A DNA stretch of 64,000 bases from Carnimonas nigrificans ATCC BAA-78 (GTDB taxonomy: Bacteria; Pseudomonadota; Gammaproteobacteria; Pseudomonadales; Halomonadaceae): the NCBI RefSeq assembly GCF_000526695.1, contig NZ_JAGO01000017.1, positions 1-64,000 of the forward strand, given 5' to 3'. Below the pieces are notes generated by a model, which saw only the letters and a list, made by a program, of their open reading frames with translations, did not search any database and was not told the origin of the DNA. Each line of letters opens with the position of its first letter. Position 1 is the stretch's first letter. The position numbers and the translations under genes are program-made. Shown here one piece after another: positions 18,407 through 27,981 of this stretch.

Positions 18407-18964
18407 TTGGAAGATACAAAAAGCGTCTACGGCGATTATATAAAGTCGGTTATTCGCACTGTGCGGGATTGGCCGGAACCGGGCGTTAACTTTCGCGACA
18501 TTACGCCCGTACTGCAAAACAGCGCCGCATTCCGCAAACTGATTGATGGCTTTGTGCATCGCTATCAGGAAATGGAGATCGACGCGATTGCGGCGATTGA
18601 TGCGCGCGGCTTTATTATTGGCGCACCGCTCGCTTATGAGCTGGGATGCAGCTTTGTGCCGGTGCGCAAGAAAGGCAAACTGCCCTTCAAGACCATCAGT
18701 GAAACCTACAAGCTCGAATACGGTGAAGCGACGGTTGAGCTGCACTCCGACGCCTTCCGCCCCAACGACCGCATTCTGGTCATGGATGACTTGATCGCTA
18801 CCGGCGGCACCATGCTGGCCGCTGCCAGCCTGATCGAGCGTACCGGCGGCGTAGTGGTCGAGACGGCCGGTATCATTGATCTGCCCGAACTGGGTGGGTC
18901 AGACGCTATTCGTGCAGCAGGTCATAGTGTGTTTGCTGTGTGCAGCTTCACTGAAACGGAGTAA
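18407..18964 (+). CDS. apt: adenine phosphoribosyltransferase
   Basis: This 185-aa purine-salvage enzyme makes AMP from adenine and PRPP. It carries [34 protein letters not shown] and the PRPP-binding loop [14 protein letters not shown], all typical of Apt (E. coli 183 aa). The start is a TTG at 18407 with AGGAGA about seven bases upstream; no nearby in-frame ATG precedes the conserved region. It is first of a tight apt-gpt-ung cluster (5- and 8-bp gaps). Confidence 0.95.
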   Translation: MEDTKSVYGDYIKSVIRTVRDWPEPGVNFRDITPVLQNSAAFRKLIDGFVHRYQEMEIDAIAAIDARGFIIGAPLAYELGCSFVPVRKKGKLPFKTISETYKLEYGEATVELHSDAFRPNDRILVMDDLIATGGTMLAAASLIERTGGVVVETAGIIDLPELGGSDAIRAAGHSVFAVCSFTETE

Positions 18965-18969
18965 TCGGC

Positions 18970-19479
18970 ATGGCTAAAAGTGATCGTTATCAGCAGTATT
19001 TCACGGTCTCCTGGGACCAACTGCATCGCGATGTGCGCGAACTGTGTGAGCCGCTGTTGCATCACCACTTCAAAGGTATCGTCGCCATCGCACGTGGCGG
19101 TCTGATTCCCGCCGGTCTAATTGCGCGCGAGCTGGATATTCGGCTGGTCGATTCTCTGTGTGTCAAAAGCTACGACAACATGGAGCAGCACGACGACGTT
19201 GAGGTGCTGAAGGGCGTTGATCACGACGGTGAAGGGTGGCTGCTGGTAGATGATCTGGTCGATACCGGCAAAACCGCTGCGGCTGTACGTCGCATGTTGC
19301 CCAAAGCCCATTTCATTACCATCTATGCCAAGCCCGAAGGGCGAGCACTGGTCGATCAATACCACACCGAAGTGGGCCAGGATTGCTGGATTCAATTCCC
19401 CTGGGATACCGGTTTTTCCTACGTTGAGCCGCTGGTCGAGCGCCACCGTCGCGCTGATGCAGGCAAGAGCGGCGTCTAG
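18970..19479 (+). CDS. gpt: xanthine-guanine phosphoribosyltransferase
   Basis: This 169-aa salvage enzyme converts guanine, xanthine and, less well, hypoxanthine to their nucleotides using PRPP. KGIVAIARGGLIPAGLIARE, the PRPP loop GWLLVDDLVDTGKTA and PKAHFITIYAKPEGRALVDQ parallel E. coli Gpt closely, and CWIQFPWDTG corresponds to the purine-binding WIEQPWDMG. It follows apt by 5 bp, an arrangement that unites adenine and guanine salvage in one transcript. Confidence 0.92.
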   Translation: MAKSDRYQQYFTVSWDQLHRDVRELCEPLLHHHFKGIVAIARGGLIPAGLIARELDIRLVDSLCVKSYDNMEQHDDVEVLKGVDHDGEGWLLVDDLVDTGKTAAAVRRMLPKAHFITIYAKPEGRALVDQYHTEVGQDCWIQFPWDTGFSYVEPLVERHRRADAGKSGV

Positions 19480-19487
19480 GAGTGTCT

Positions 19488-20186
19488 ATGTCCGTGCCGA
19501 TGAGTGCCGATTGGCAAGCCGCGCTGCAAACTGAATTCGATGCGCCCTACATGGCGCAGCTACGCGCCTTTTTGAAAGCGCAGAAAGAGCAGCATCGGGT
19601 GATTTTTCCTCACTCCAGTGACTGGTTTCGTGCCTTTGAGCTGACGCCTTTGCATAACGTCAAGGTGGTGATTCTGGGACAGGACCCTTACCACGGGCCG
19701 GGCCAGGCCCATGGGCTCTGTTTTTCGGTGCGTCCCGATGTCACCATTCCGCCTTCGCTGGTCAATATCTACAAGGAATTGGCGGCTGATGAAGTGAACT
19801 TCACCCCGGTCAAGCACGGCTTTCTGGAAAGCTGGGCACGTCAGGGAGTGATGATGCTCAACAGCGTGCTGACGGTAGAGCAAGGCCAGGCGGGGTCGCA
19901 CCGCAACCGCGGCTGGGAAACCTTCACCGATCGCGCCATAGAACAGATCAATCGCGAGTGTTCCCATGTGGTGTTTCTGCTGTGGGGCAGCTACGCGCAG
20001 AAGAAGGCTGCCTTCGTTGACCGCGAGCGCCATCTGGTTCTGCATTCGCCGCACCCGTCGCCGCTCTCAGCGCATCGCGGCTTCTTTGGTAATCAGCACT
20101 TTTCGAAGGCCAATGCTTTCCTGGCGCAGCATGGCATTGCGCCTATCGAGTGGCAGCTTCCCGCTGAGGTGGGCGCTGCTCGCTAA
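19488..20186 (+). CDS. ung: uracil-DNA glycosylase, family 1
   Basis: This 232-aa base-excision repair enzyme removes uracil from DNA. The catalytic motif VVILGQDPYHGPGQAHGLCF and the DNA-intercalation loop HPSPLSAHRGFFG are intact, as is FLLWGSYAQKK. The ATG at 19488 (MSVPMSADW) is chosen over the GTG at 19482 because AGGAG lies five bases before it. It follows gpt by 8 bp, so salvage and uracil repair are probably co-transcribed. A terminator-like hairpin follows. Confidence 0.96.
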   Translation: MSVPMSADWQAALQTEFDAPYMAQLRAFLKAQKEQHRVIFPHSSDWFRAFELTPLHNVKVVILGQDPYHGPGQAHGLCFSVRPDVTIPPSLVNIYKELAADEVNFTPVKHGFLESWARQGVMMLNSVLTVEQGQAGSHRNRGWETFTDRAIEQINRECSHVVFLLWGSYAQKKAAFVDRERHLVLHSPHPSPLSAHRGFFGNQHFSKANAFLAQHGIAPIEWQLPAEVGAAR

Positions 20187-20208
20187 CATTGGCGATTTAA
20201 CAGACAGC

Positions 20209-20252
20209 CGGTGCGCTGGCGAGCTTCGCAGCGGCACCGTCACTTTATTTCA
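20209..20252 (+). terminator. terminator after apt-gpt-ung
   Basis: CGGTGCGCTG pairs with CAGCGGCACCG with a single bulge across a loop of about ten bases, followed by the T-rich TCACTTTATTTC, 22 bases after the ung stop. Confidence 0.65.
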
Positions 20253-20306
20253 ATAACGACGCGGCGTGATCGTCCGGTCATTCATCGGGATAGATGTCGA
20301 GCATTT

Positions 20307-20340
20307 TTTCGGAAAGTATCGAATTTCGGAAAGTCTCGAA
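20307..20340. repeat. 17-bp tandem direct repeat upstream of upp
   Basis: TTTCGGAAAGTATCGAA (20307-20323) is followed immediately by TTTCGGAAAGTCTCGAA (20324-20340), differing at one base. It ends 69 bp before the upp start and could be a paired regulator-binding site or a simple slippage duplication. Confidence 0.7.
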
Positions 20341-20409
20341 TGTTGCTTCACAAAGCCCCATGATGGATCGACGGTTCGCCGCGTCTTCCAGATTTTTCAG
20401 GATATCCTC

Positions 20410-21039
20410 ATGAGCGTTCATGATATTCAGCACCCGCTGATCAAACACAAAATCGGACTGATGCGTGCCGAAGGCATCAGTACCAAGCATTTCCGCGAAC
20501 TTGCCAGCGAAGTCGCGACGCTTCTGACCTATGAGGCCACCAAGCATCTTGAACTTGAAGAGCGCAGCATTACCGGCTGGACCGGTGATGCGCTGACGGT
20601 TGACAAGATCAAGGGCAAAAAGGTGACCGTGGTGCCGATCCTGCGTGCCGGCATCGGTATGCTGGAAGGTGTTACTACCCTGATTCCCAGCGCGCGTATC
20701 AGCGTGGTAGGGCTTTACCGCAACGAAGAGACGCTTGAACCAGTTCCTTATTTCGAGAAATTCGTCTCCGATCTGCACGAGCGTACCGCGCTGGTGATCG
20801 ACCCGATGCTGGCGACCGGCGGCTCGGTGATCGCCACTCTCGATATGCTGAAAGAGCGCAACTGTCGGGATATCAAGATCATCGTGCTGGTGGCGGCGCC
20901 TGAAGGCATCAAGCGAGTGCTGGAAGCGCATCCTGATGTCGAGATATTCACCGCGTCGGTGGACGATCATCTTGATGAACACGGCTATATCGTGCCAGGG
21001 CTGGGCGATGCCGGTGACAAGATTTTCGGCACCCACTGA
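20410..21039 (+). CDS. upp: uracil phosphoribosyltransferase
   Basis: This 209-aa pyrimidine-salvage enzyme forms UMP from uracil and PRPP. It begins [19 protein letters not shown] and carries the PRPP loop [19 protein letters not shown] and the uracil-binding C-terminus [16 protein letters not shown], matching E. coli Upp (208 aa). The start at 20410 replaces a longer frame from 20266 that would run through the tandem repeat. No uraA permease follows; a terminator hairpin lies seven bases after the stop. Confidence 0.97.
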   Translation: MSVHDIQHPLIKHKIGLMRAEGISTKHFRELASEVATLLTYEATKHLELEERSITGWTGDALTVDKIKGKKVTVVPILRAGIGMLEGVTTLIPSARISVVGLYRNEETLEPVPYFEKFVSDLHERTALVIDPMLATGGSVIATLDMLKERNCRDIKIIVLVAAPEGIKRVLEAHPDVEIFTASVDDHLDEHGYIVPGLGDAGDKIFGTH

Positions 21040-21045
21040 TAAGAT

Positions 21046-21068
21046 GGCCGCAGTCAGCGGCCGTTTTC
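21046..21068 (+). terminator. terminator after upp
   Basis: GGCCGC AGTCA GCGGCC followed by GTTTTC forms a compact 6-bp GC stem with a short T-run directly after the upp stop. Confidence 0.75.
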
Positions 21069-21190
21069 ATTCCTGCACTCTGTCATTTCTGAGCGATGAA
21101 GTGCTCAGCCGCTAATGGCCTGTGCAGTGCTCCTTCAGTGCCGCGTGGTAATTGCGCTGAATCCAGTTTTCTCGCTTAGAGGCGTCAGCA

Positions 21191-21820
21191 ATGTCCTCGA
21201 ACTCCCTGCTTTCATCACAGCGCCCCAGTATCGCCGCTGTTGTGCTGGCAGGGGGCGAAGGGCGACGCCTGGGGCGTGGCGAGAAAGCGCTGGTAGCGTT
21301 GGCAGGGCAGACCTTGCTGGAGCATGTCATTGCGCGAGTCGCGCCGCAGGTGGATAGCGTGGCGGTCAGTGCCAACCGAGCCTTCGAGCGCTATCGAACG
21401 CTGACAAACTATCCGCTCTTGCCCGACGCAGCAGGTGAGCAGCACCAAGGGCCATTGGCAGGAATTGCCCGTGCGCTCGATTTTTTTCCAGGCGTTGACT
21501 GGGTGTTGACGGTGCCGTGCGATACGCCGCTGCTGCCGGTCGATCTGGTAGAAATGCTGCTGGCGCAAGCCGCGCCTGAAAGTGAGTTGGTGTATGCCTG
21601 CGATGCTCAACGTGCGCACTATACGGTAGCGCTGTGGCGCCCCTCTCTTGCTAAACGGGTGCATCAGGCACTGGCGGGCGGTGAACGGCGGCTGTACCGC
21701 GTGATGGCGCAGTGTCGTGCTGTAGCGGTGCAGTTCGACGACAGTGCCGGTTTTACCAATGTAAACAGTGTCGAAGAATTGAACGCGGTCGCCGCACGTT
21801 TGGCAGCCGCAGGGGTGTAA
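21191..21820 (+). CDS. mobA: molybdenum cofactor guanylyltransferase
   Basis: This 209-aa enzyme joins GMP to molybdopterin to make the bis-MGD cofactor. It has the nucleotidyltransferase N-terminus AAVVLAGGEGRRLGRGEKAL (about residues 16-35) and WVLTVPCDTPLLPVDLVEML. In many MobA proteins the first motif reads GG..SRRMG.DKA; here R-L-G-R-G-E-K keeps the catalytic spacing. It is the first gene of a six-gene cofactor operon; mobB starts two bases after its stop. Confidence 0.92.
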   Translation: MSSNSLLSSQRPSIAAVVLAGGEGRRLGRGEKALVALAGQTLLEHVIARVAPQVDSVAVSANRAFERYRTLTNYPLLPDAAGEQHQGPLAGIARALDFFPGVDWVLTVPCDTPLLPVDLVEMLLAQAAPESELVYACDAQRAHYTVALWRPSLAKRVHQALAGGERRLYRVMAQCRAVAVQFDDSAGFTNVNSVEELNAVAARLAAAGV

Positions 21821-21822
21821 TC

Positions 21823-22449
21823 ATGTTGGAAGCTACTCACCATCGCTCCCTCCCTCCAGTATTGGGCATCGCCGGTTTTAGCGGGGCGGGCAAGACAACC
21901 CTGCTGGAAAAGCTGCTGCCGCTGCTGCGCGAAGCCGGCGAGCACTGCGCGGTAATCAAGCACGCCCACCATGACGTTGATGTCGATACACCCGGCAAGG
22001 ATAGCTATCGTTTGCGCAAGGCAGGCGCGATACCGATGCTGCTGGCCTCGGCGCAGCGCTATGCAGTGATGGTGGAAACCCCTGAATCGGGCGAGCCGTG
22101 CCTGAATGAACTGATCGGGCAACTGCTGCCTCATGCGCCCTCGCTGATTTTGGTGGAAGGCTTCAAGCACGCCGATATCTCTCGTCTGGAAGTGTTTCGG
22201 GCCGCGCTTCACAAACCGCTGCTGGCGCTTCACGATAACCGCATTATCGCTATCGCGGCACCTACTGCGGAAGAAGTGGCAGAGCAAGCGCTGTTAACTG
22301 CCGCCGATGCGCAGGAAGAAAAGCAGTGCGGGATAAATTCCGCAATTTCACGCTGCTTCGGTGAACGTACGCTATTACCGCTGGATCAGCCTGCACGCAT
22401 TGCCCAGTGGGTGCTGAACTGGGCCAGCCCGCAGAGAGAGCTGCCGTGA
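21823..22449 (+). CDS. mobB: molybdopterin-guanine dinucleotide biosynthesis GTPase adapter
   Basis: This 208-aa protein has a P-loop GFSGAGKTTLLEKLLPLL (about residues 17-34) and the MobB features VIKHAHHDVDVDTPGKDSYR, RLRKAGA and LILVEGFKHADI. MobB binds GTP and assists MobA, though it is dispensable in E. coli. The start at 21823 (MLEATHHR) sits just after the mobA stop with AGGGG upstream; a longer frame from 21712 lies inside mobA and is rejected. Its stop overlaps the moeA start (ATGA). Confidence 0.93.
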   Translation: MLEATHHRSLPPVLGIAGFSGAGKTTLLEKLLPLLREAGEHCAVIKHAHHDVDVDTPGKDSYRLRKAGAIPMLLASAQRYAVMVETPESGEPCLNELIGQLLPHAPSLILVEGFKHADISRLEVFRAALHKPLLALHDNRIIAIAAPTAEEVAEQALLTAADAQEEKQCGINSAISRCFGERTLLPLDQPARIAQWVLNWASPQRELP

Positions 22450-23705
22450 TGACCCAACAACGCATGAGCGTACCCGAGGCGCAGCAGGCGCAGCAGGCGC
22501 TGCTGGCAGCGATAGGCGCACCGCTGTCAGCGACGACGCAGCAGGTGGTGCTGGCACAGGCGGTTGGGCGGCACTTGGCCCGTGATATCACCGCGCCTCT
22601 TGATGTGCCGGAAGCGGATGCATCCGCCATGGATGGTGTCGCCTTTGCTGCACATCTGGCGAATACCGAACAGCCGCTGACCATCGTCGGGCACAGCCAC
22701 GCAGGGCACCCGTGTACTCAAAGCGTTGCAGCGGATGAAGCCGTCGGGATCGCGACCGGTGCGTGGTTGCCTGAAGGATGCGATAGCGTGATGCCCATAG
22801 AAGCGTGCCGCTTCGACAACCATCGCGTCTGGTTGCAGCAGTCCCCGATAGCGGGGCAGCATGTGCGGCGTCGCGCCGAGGTAGTGGCGTGTGGCGAGGT
22901 GGTGATCAGTGCTGGCGAGCGCATCGACTTCCGCCATATTGCGATGCTGGCCGCACTGGGCATTGAGCAGGTTGAAGTCGTTCGGCCTGTACGGGTGGCG
23001 CTCTTCTCTACCGGCGATGAGCTGAGTGCGGCGTCTGCTACGTCATCCGGCTTGCCGCGGGACCGCGTGCGCTTTGATGCCAACGGGCCGATGCTGGCAG
23101 CGCTGCTGGAGCGCTGGGGCGTGCAGGTCATCCTGTGCGGCGTGCTTGAGGATAGCTGTGAGGCGATTGCCGTGCACCTTGATGCAGCGGCGCAGGAGGC
23201 GGACCTGCTGATTACCAGCGGCGGCATTTCGCGAGGCCCTCATGACCATGTGCGTGATCTGCTTGCCCAGCAGGGCATCGCTCCGCAGCGCATGGCCCAC
23301 AAGCCAGGACAAGCGGTCGCCTTTGGACGCTGGCAGCAGACGCCGCTGATCGCGCTGCCAGGGAATCCATTGGCGGCGCTGGGCTGCTGTGTTCAACTGG
23401 TCCGGCCCGCACTGGCACATTTCAGCGCCACTATTACCGCCACCACCAGGCTGCCCGCTACGCTGGCGTCTCCAGCCAGCGGTCGTGCTGGACGCAGCGA
23501 GCTGCTGCTGGCGCACTACTGGGCGAATGACGCGGGGCAGCTAATGGCGCTACCGCTACCTAAACAGAATTCCCATCAGCTTGATGCACTGTTGCAGGCA
23601 AGCTGTCTGATCGAACTTGATGAGCAGACCACCACCTGCGACGCGGGGCATCGGGTGTTGATCCATCCGCTGGTGGCGCTCTCTGGAGATAATCATGCCC
23701 GATGA
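22449..23705 (+). CDS. moeA: molybdopterin molybdenumtransferase
   Basis: This 418-aa enzyme inserts molybdate into adenylated molybdopterin. It has the MoeA N-terminal signature region ([16 protein letters not shown]), a MoCF-binding domain with LFSTGDEL and [20 protein letters not shown], and [20 protein letters not shown], then a C-terminal beta domain. Length matches E. coli MoeA (411). It starts inside the mobB stop codon and overlaps moaCD by 11 bp, so the operon is translated as a coupled unit. Confidence 0.94.
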   Translation: MTQQRMSVPEAQQAQQALLAAIGAPLSATTQQVVLAQAVGRHLARDITAPLDVPEADASAMDGVAFAAHLANTEQPLTIVGHSHAGHPCTQSVAADEAVGIATGAWLPEGCDSVMPIEACRFDNHRVWLQQSPIAGQHVRRRAEVVACGEVVISAGERIDFRHIAMLAALGIEQVEVVRPVRVALFSTGDELSAASATSSGLPRDRVRFDANGPMLAALLERWGVQVILCGVLEDSCEAIAVHLDAAAQEADLLITSGGISRGPHDHVRDLLAQQGIAPQRMAHKPGQAVAFGRWQQTPLIALPGNPLAALGCCVQLVRPALAHFSATITATTRLPATLASPASGRAGRSELLLAHYWANDAGQLMALPLPKQNSHQLDALLQASCLIELDEQTTTCDAGHRVLIHPLVALSGDNHAR

Positions 23706-24477
23706 AGCTCTCTCGCATCTGGATGAGCGCGGTCACGCGCATATGGTCGATGTGGGCGACAAGATCGTTACCCAGCGTACCGCGGAGGCTTCCGGCCATG
23801 TGCGCATGGCGCCGCATACACTGGCGCTGCTGGCCGATGACGCCATGCCCAAGGGGGATGTGCTGGCGACTGCGCGGATTGCGGGCATTCAGGCGGCCAA
23901 GCGTACTTCTGAACTGATTCCGCTGTGCCATCTGCTGGCGCTCTCATCGGTCAAACTCGACTTCGCCCTTGATACAGAATTGCCGGGGGTGCGCATTCGG
24001 GCGCGTTGCCGCGTGGCCGGACGCACCGGCGTTGAGATGGAAGCACTGACGGCGGTATCCGTGGCGGCGCTGACGCTGTACGACATGTGCAAGGCGGTCG
24101 ATAAGGGCATGGTGATTGGCGCTGTTCAGCTTGAACACAAGGAGGGCGGGAAATCCGGTGATTGGCATCGCGAGCCTGCCACCCTTGAAGCTGAACCGCC
24201 TGCTGCGCCTGTTGCCCAGCGGGATAGTATCAAGGTGCTGCTGTTTGCGGCGCTGCGCGAAACGCTGGATACCGAGAGTATCGAGGTGCCTTTCACTGAG
24301 CTGGCATCGGCGACGCTGAGCGGTTTGAAAGAGGCGCTGATCGCGCGCGATGCCCGTTTCGCGCTACTGCATGAACAGCAGGTGTTAAGCGCGGTAAATC
24401 AGCGCATGTGCAAGAGCGATGCACCGCTCAGCCCAGGAGATGAAGTCGGCTTTTTCCCACCGGTGATGGGCGGATGA
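23695..24477 (+). CDS. moaCD: MoaC-MoaD fusion: cyclic pyranopterin synthase plus molybdopterin synthase small subunit
   Basis: This continuous 260-aa frame holds two normally separate proteins. Residues 1-160 are MoaC ([53 protein letters not shown] with the catalytic Lys133), which with MoaA converts GTP to cyclic pyranopterin. Residues 161-177 are a Pro/Ala-rich linker. Residues 178-260 are MoaD ([39 protein letters not shown]), ending in the Gly-Gly that must be thiocarboxylated. GGAG precedes the ATG. An in-frame GTG at codon 181 (24235) could allow some free MoaD, but has no clear Shine-Dalgarno. The fusion itself is read directly from sequence. Confidence 0.92.
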   Translation: MPDEALSHLDERGHAHMVDVGDKIVTQRTAEASGHVRMAPHTLALLADDAMPKGDVLATARIAGIQAAKRTSELIPLCHLLALSSVKLDFALDTELPGVRIRARCRVAGRTGVEMEALTAVSVAALTLYDMCKAVDKGMVIGAVQLEHKEGGKSGDWHREPATLEAEPPAAPVAQRDSIKVLLFAALRETLDTESIEVPFTELASATLSGLKEALIARDARFALLHEQQVLSAVNQRMCKSDAPLSPGDEVGFFPPVMGG

Positions 24478-24929
24478 TCTATATCGCCGTACATCCTGAA
24501 CCGTTCGACGCGGCGCAGATTGAGCAGCGCCTGTTGGCAGGGCGGCATGATATTGGCGCCGTCGTGTCCTTCAAAGGCTGCGTACGCGATTTCAGCGAAG
24601 CCTCCAACGTGACCGCCCTCACGCTGGAACATTACCCCGGCATGACCGAACAGATGCTGACAGAGCTGGCGGAACAGGCCAGCGAGCGCTGGTCACTGAG
24701 CGGTGTTGCGCTGGTGCATCGGGTGGGCAAATTAGCGGCGGGCGATGGGATTGTGCTGGTGATGACCGCCGCTGCCCATCGCCGCGATGCGTTTGCGGCG
24801 TGCGAATTCCTGATTGATCGGCTGAAAACCGCCGCGCCATTCTGGAAAAAAGAGCATGTAGGCGACACCGCGCATTGGGTCGCAGAGCGTCATAGCGATC
24901 TCGATGCCAGCCGTCGCTGGGAGGAGTAA
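24474..24929 (+). CDS. moaE: molybdopterin synthase catalytic subunit
   Basis: This 151-aa subunit transfers sulfur from thiocarboxylated MoaD to cyclic pyranopterin. [48 protein letters not shown] and the active-site region [10 protein letters not shown] with the essential lysines are all present. Length matches E. coli MoaE (150). It overlaps the end of moaCD by ATGA, placing it directly after its partner MoaD, which is carried as a fusion. Confidence 0.95.
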   Translation: MIYIAVHPEPFDAAQIEQRLLAGRHDIGAVVSFKGCVRDFSEASNVTALTLEHYPGMTEQMLTELAEQASERWSLSGVALVHRVGKLAAGDGIVLVMTAAAHRRDAFAACEFLIDRLKTAAPFWKKEHVGDTAHWVAERHSDLDASRRWEE

Positions 24930-24931
24930 TC

Positions 24932-25954
24932 ATGGAGCGCGAGGCGAGCGAATCAGCCAGCAGCGAACTGGTGGATACCTTCGGGCGTAAAATTCGCTAT
25001 TTGCGGCTATCCATTACCGATCGCTGCGATTTCCGCTGCGTATATTGCATGAGCGAGGAGATGAGCTTCCTGCCGCGTCAGCAGCTTCTCTCCATTGAAG
25101 AACTGCTGCTGGTCGCACGTCGCTTCGTCGCCCTTGGGGTCGAAAAAATTCGTATTACCGGCGGAGAACCGCTGGTCAGGCAGGGGCTGGCAACCTTGAT
25201 GCACGGGCTGGGCGCGCTCAAGCAGCACGGTCTTAAGGAACTGGCGATCACGACCAACGGCTCACAGTTGCCGCGTCACGCAGTCATGCTTAAGGAAGCA
25301 GGCGTTGATCGCTTGAATATCAGCCTCGATTCACTTAAGCCCGAACGCTTCAGCAAATTGACCCGTACCGGTCGGCTTGAGCAGGTGATCGCCGGTATCG
25401 AAGCGGCTCAGGCGGCAGGTTTCACCGCTATCAAGCTCAATGCCGTGGTGCTGCGGGGGCGCAATGACGACGAAGTGCTTGATCTTGTCGAATTTGCCCG
25501 TGAACGTAACCTCGACATCAGCTTTATCGAGGAGATGCCGCTTGGTGACGTGTCGGATCATGGCCGCGGAGAAACCTATTTTTCCAGCGATGATGTGCAG
25601 GCCGCTATCGAAACCCGCTATCCGCTGTGGCCCACTGCGCAGTCAACGCTTGGGCCGTCGCGCTATTTTCGTATGCACGGCAGCGCCACCCGCGTAGGCT
25701 TCATTTCCCCCCATAGCCATAACTTCTGCGCCTCCTGCAATCGTGTTCGCGTAACGGCAGAAGGGCGTTTGCTGCTATGTCTTGGCAATGAGCATTCGAA
25801 GGATTTGCGCGCCGTGCTCAGGCGCTACCCCGGCGATGGGCAGCGGCTGGAGCAGAGCATGAAGGAAGCGATGCAGCTGAAACCGTGGCAGCACCACTTC
25901 ACCACCGACGGCGATGTACAGGTGGTGCGTTTCATGAACATGACCGGCGGTTAG
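24932..25954 (+). CDS. moaA: GTP 3',8-cyclase, radical SAM
   Basis: This 340-aa enzyme starts cofactor synthesis by converting GTP to 3',8-cyclo-GTP. The radical-SAM [4Fe-4S] motif is CDFRCVYC (CxxxCxxC, about residues 31-38), the SAM site is [10 protein letters not shown], and the second cluster is bound by [20 protein letters not shown]. It ends in the conserved Gly-Gly that enters the active site. It closes the mobA-mobB-moeA-moaCD-moaE-moaA operon. Neither moaB/mog nor a molybdoenzyme is in the window. Confidence 0.96.
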   Translation: MEREASESASSELVDTFGRKIRYLRLSITDRCDFRCVYCMSEEMSFLPRQQLLSIEELLLVARRFVALGVEKIRITGGEPLVRQGLATLMHGLGALKQHGLKELAITTNGSQLPRHAVMLKEAGVDRLNISLDSLKPERFSKLTRTGRLEQVIAGIEAAQAAGFTAIKLNAVVLRGRNDDEVLDLVEFARERNLDISFIEEMPLGDVSDHGRGETYFSSDDVQAAIETRYPLWPTAQSTLGPSRYFRMHGSATRVGFISPHSHNFCASCNRVRVTAEGRLLLCLGNEHSKDLRAVLRRYPGDGQRLEQSMKEAMQLKPWQHHFTTDGDVQVVRFMNMTGG

Positions 25955-26011
25955 CGTGCTTATGCCGAGCTTATGTCGATATGAGAGAGCCACTTATCGA
26001 AATTCTCTTGG

Positions 26012-27640
26012 CTAGGCTGATACATCCACCATATCAAGATAGACGCGCCCAGCGCGTAGACTGCGATTGGCCAGCCAGTGAGTAAGCCGATCACTCAGCA
26101 GAGCGCGCACTTCCCGCAGAGGCAGGGCGTTCAGCGCAGGCAGTTGGTCATCAAGCCAGTCGCCCAGCGCATCCTCATCAATCGCGACACCGGGCGGTGG
26201 ATCGACAATGGTGCGCCCCACCCGTGACCAGCCGTTGTGATCACTCAGTACTGAAATCACCACGCGCAGCCCGTGCCGGGTATCGCGGCGCACCTCGCGC
26301 TGCTGGTTAATCAGACGAGGAGAGAGGCTGAGCTTCTCTACATGCTCAAGGGTATCGCCGGTCCAGCGCAGCCAATCGCCGTCGCTGGGCATTTCCTGAC
26401 CGCTAATGCCAAGCGCCTGCGCCAGCGCCAGATGCGCCCGCTGGTGTGCCTCGGTGCCATGTACCGGTAGCAGGTAGCGGGGCTTGATCCAGTGATAGAA
26501 GGTGCGCAGCTCCTCCTGTGCGGGGTGGCCCGAGGCGTGAAGATCAGGATGGTTGTGTTCATCCATGACCTGAATATTGCGCTGCTTCAGGGCAGCGATC
26601 AGCGTCGCGATAGGTTGTTCGTTGCCGGGAATGACCCGCGAAGAGAAGATCACGGTATCGCCTTCTTCCAGCTCCAGATCGCGCATGCGGTTATGGGCCA
26701 GACGCGCCAGTGCAGCCCCAGGCTCTCCCTGACTGCCGGTTGCCATCAGCAGTACCTCGTTGGGCGGCAGATAACCGGCATCCTTGAGCGGTACGATGGT
26801 AGGCAGCTCTGCCAGATAGCCGCAGCCCTGAGCGATATGCACCATTCGCTGCATGGCGCGTCCGGCCAGCACCAGACGGCGGCCAGTGGCGCGCGCAATA
26901 AGCCCCGCCGAGTGAATGCGGGCCAGATTGCTGGCGAAACTGGTGATGACCACTCGGCCAGTCAAGGGCGCAACGGCCTCGTGCAGCGCGCTGAGCACTT
27001 CAGCTTCACTGGCGGAGTGACCTGGCTGCATGGCGTTGGTGGAGTCTCCCAGCACCAGATCAATGGCACCCAGCGAGCGAAACAGCGCTTCATTGATCGG
27101 CGGGCCAAGCAGTGGCGCAGGGTCGAGCTTCCAGTCACCGGTATGAAGGACGCGATGGCGCCCTGCGCTGATCAGCAGCGCCGAGCTTTCAGGAATCGAA
27201 TGGGTTACCGGTAGTGGCCGAATATCGAATTCGTCCTGCTCGAATGCCTCGCCCGGCTCGAACACGCGAATCACGCTGGTATCCAGGCCATGCTGGGCGA
27301 AGCGATGCGCCAGCAAGTCTGCCGCCAGCGGTGATGCCCATACCGGACAGCCCCAGCGTGGCCACAGCCACACCACCGCACCAATGTGGTCTTCATGACC
27401 ATGGGTGATAATCAGCGCGTCCGGCGTGATGCCGCGCTCCTTCAAGGCTTGACCATCAGGAATCTGTAGCGGTGAATCCGGCAGGTTCTGATGAATCATC
27501 ATGCCGCAGTCCACCGCGATCCAGCTATCGTTATAGCCATAAAGCGTAAGGTTCATGCCAATTTCGCCGCATCCCCCCATCACCAGAATATCGAGGGGCG
27601 GGCGTTTGCGAGGACGGATGGATACCTGATGGTCGCTCAT
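26012..27640 (-). CDS. RNase J-like metallo-beta-lactamase ribonuclease
   Basis: This 542-aa cytosolic protein has an RNase J layout: GGCGEIGMNLTLYGYNDSWI at the start, the metal motif THGHEDHIGAV, LPVTHSIPESSALLI, VLHTGDWKLD, the beta-CASP region (VVITSFASNLARIHSAGLIA, LMATGSQGEP, VIFSSRVIPGNE), YLLPVHGTEAHQRAHLALA and a C-terminal domain. RNase J is a 5'-3' exo/endoribonuclease. The start at 27640 (MSDHQVSI) is chosen because upstream residues of the longer frame have no homology. It lies downstream of dinB on the same strand (341-bp gap). E. coli and most model gammaproteobacteria lack this enzyme, so its presence is noteworthy. Confidence 0.85.
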   Translation of the reverse strand: MSDHQVSIRPRKRPPLDILVMGGCGEIGMNLTLYGYNDSWIAVDCGMMIHQNLPDSPLQIPDGQALKERGITPDALIITHGHEDHIGAVVWLWPRWGCPVWASPLAADLLAHRFAQHGLDTSVIRVFEPGEAFEQDEFDIRPLPVTHSIPESSALLISAGRHRVLHTGDWKLDPAPLLGPPINEALFRSLGAIDLVLGDSTNAMQPGHSASEAEVLSALHEAVAPLTGRVVITSFASNLARIHSAGLIARATGRRLVLAGRAMQRMVHIAQGCGYLAELPTIVPLKDAGYLPPNEVLLMATGSQGEPGAALARLAHNRMRDLELEEGDTVIFSSRVIPGNEQPIATLIAALKQRNIQVMDEHNHPDLHASGHPAQEELRTFYHWIKPRYLLPVHGTEAHQRAHLALAQALGISGQEMPSDGDWLRWTGDTLEHVEKLSLSPRLINQQREVRRDTRHGLRVVISVLSDHNGWSRVGRTIVDPPPGVAIDEDALGDWLDDQLPALNALPLREVRALLSDRLTHWLANRSLRAGRVYLDMVDVSA

Positions 27641-27981
27641 GGAGTGCCTTATTGCTGTGCGGATGCCCGGGGCGTCAACGTCCTTGTGAACGCAGCCCAC
27701 CCTTAAGGCGTTGCCTTTACTATACGCAACAGGGGCCTTGGCAGGGAAGGCATGGTCAACGGGCAGGCGCAAAGAGAAGCAAAAAGGCGCCAGCGACGAT
27801 CTGCCAACAGGTGCTGATCTCCTGGCGACCCAGTGCTGATCGCTTAACATGCACATGAACAGGCGAGAGCAATAGAGGGAAGGCGTGGGGCAGTGCCCAC
27901 TATCGACGAATGCCTTGAGAGACCAACCGCACGTCGCTACCCACATACACTCGGTTTAGGGGGGCGTTAGGCGGCTGTCCG
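27641..27981. other. intergenic region between dinB and the RNase J gene
   Basis: About 340 bp. I see no credible gene, hairpin with T-run or repeat; it presumably holds the promoter of the downstream nuclease gene. Confidence 0.4.
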
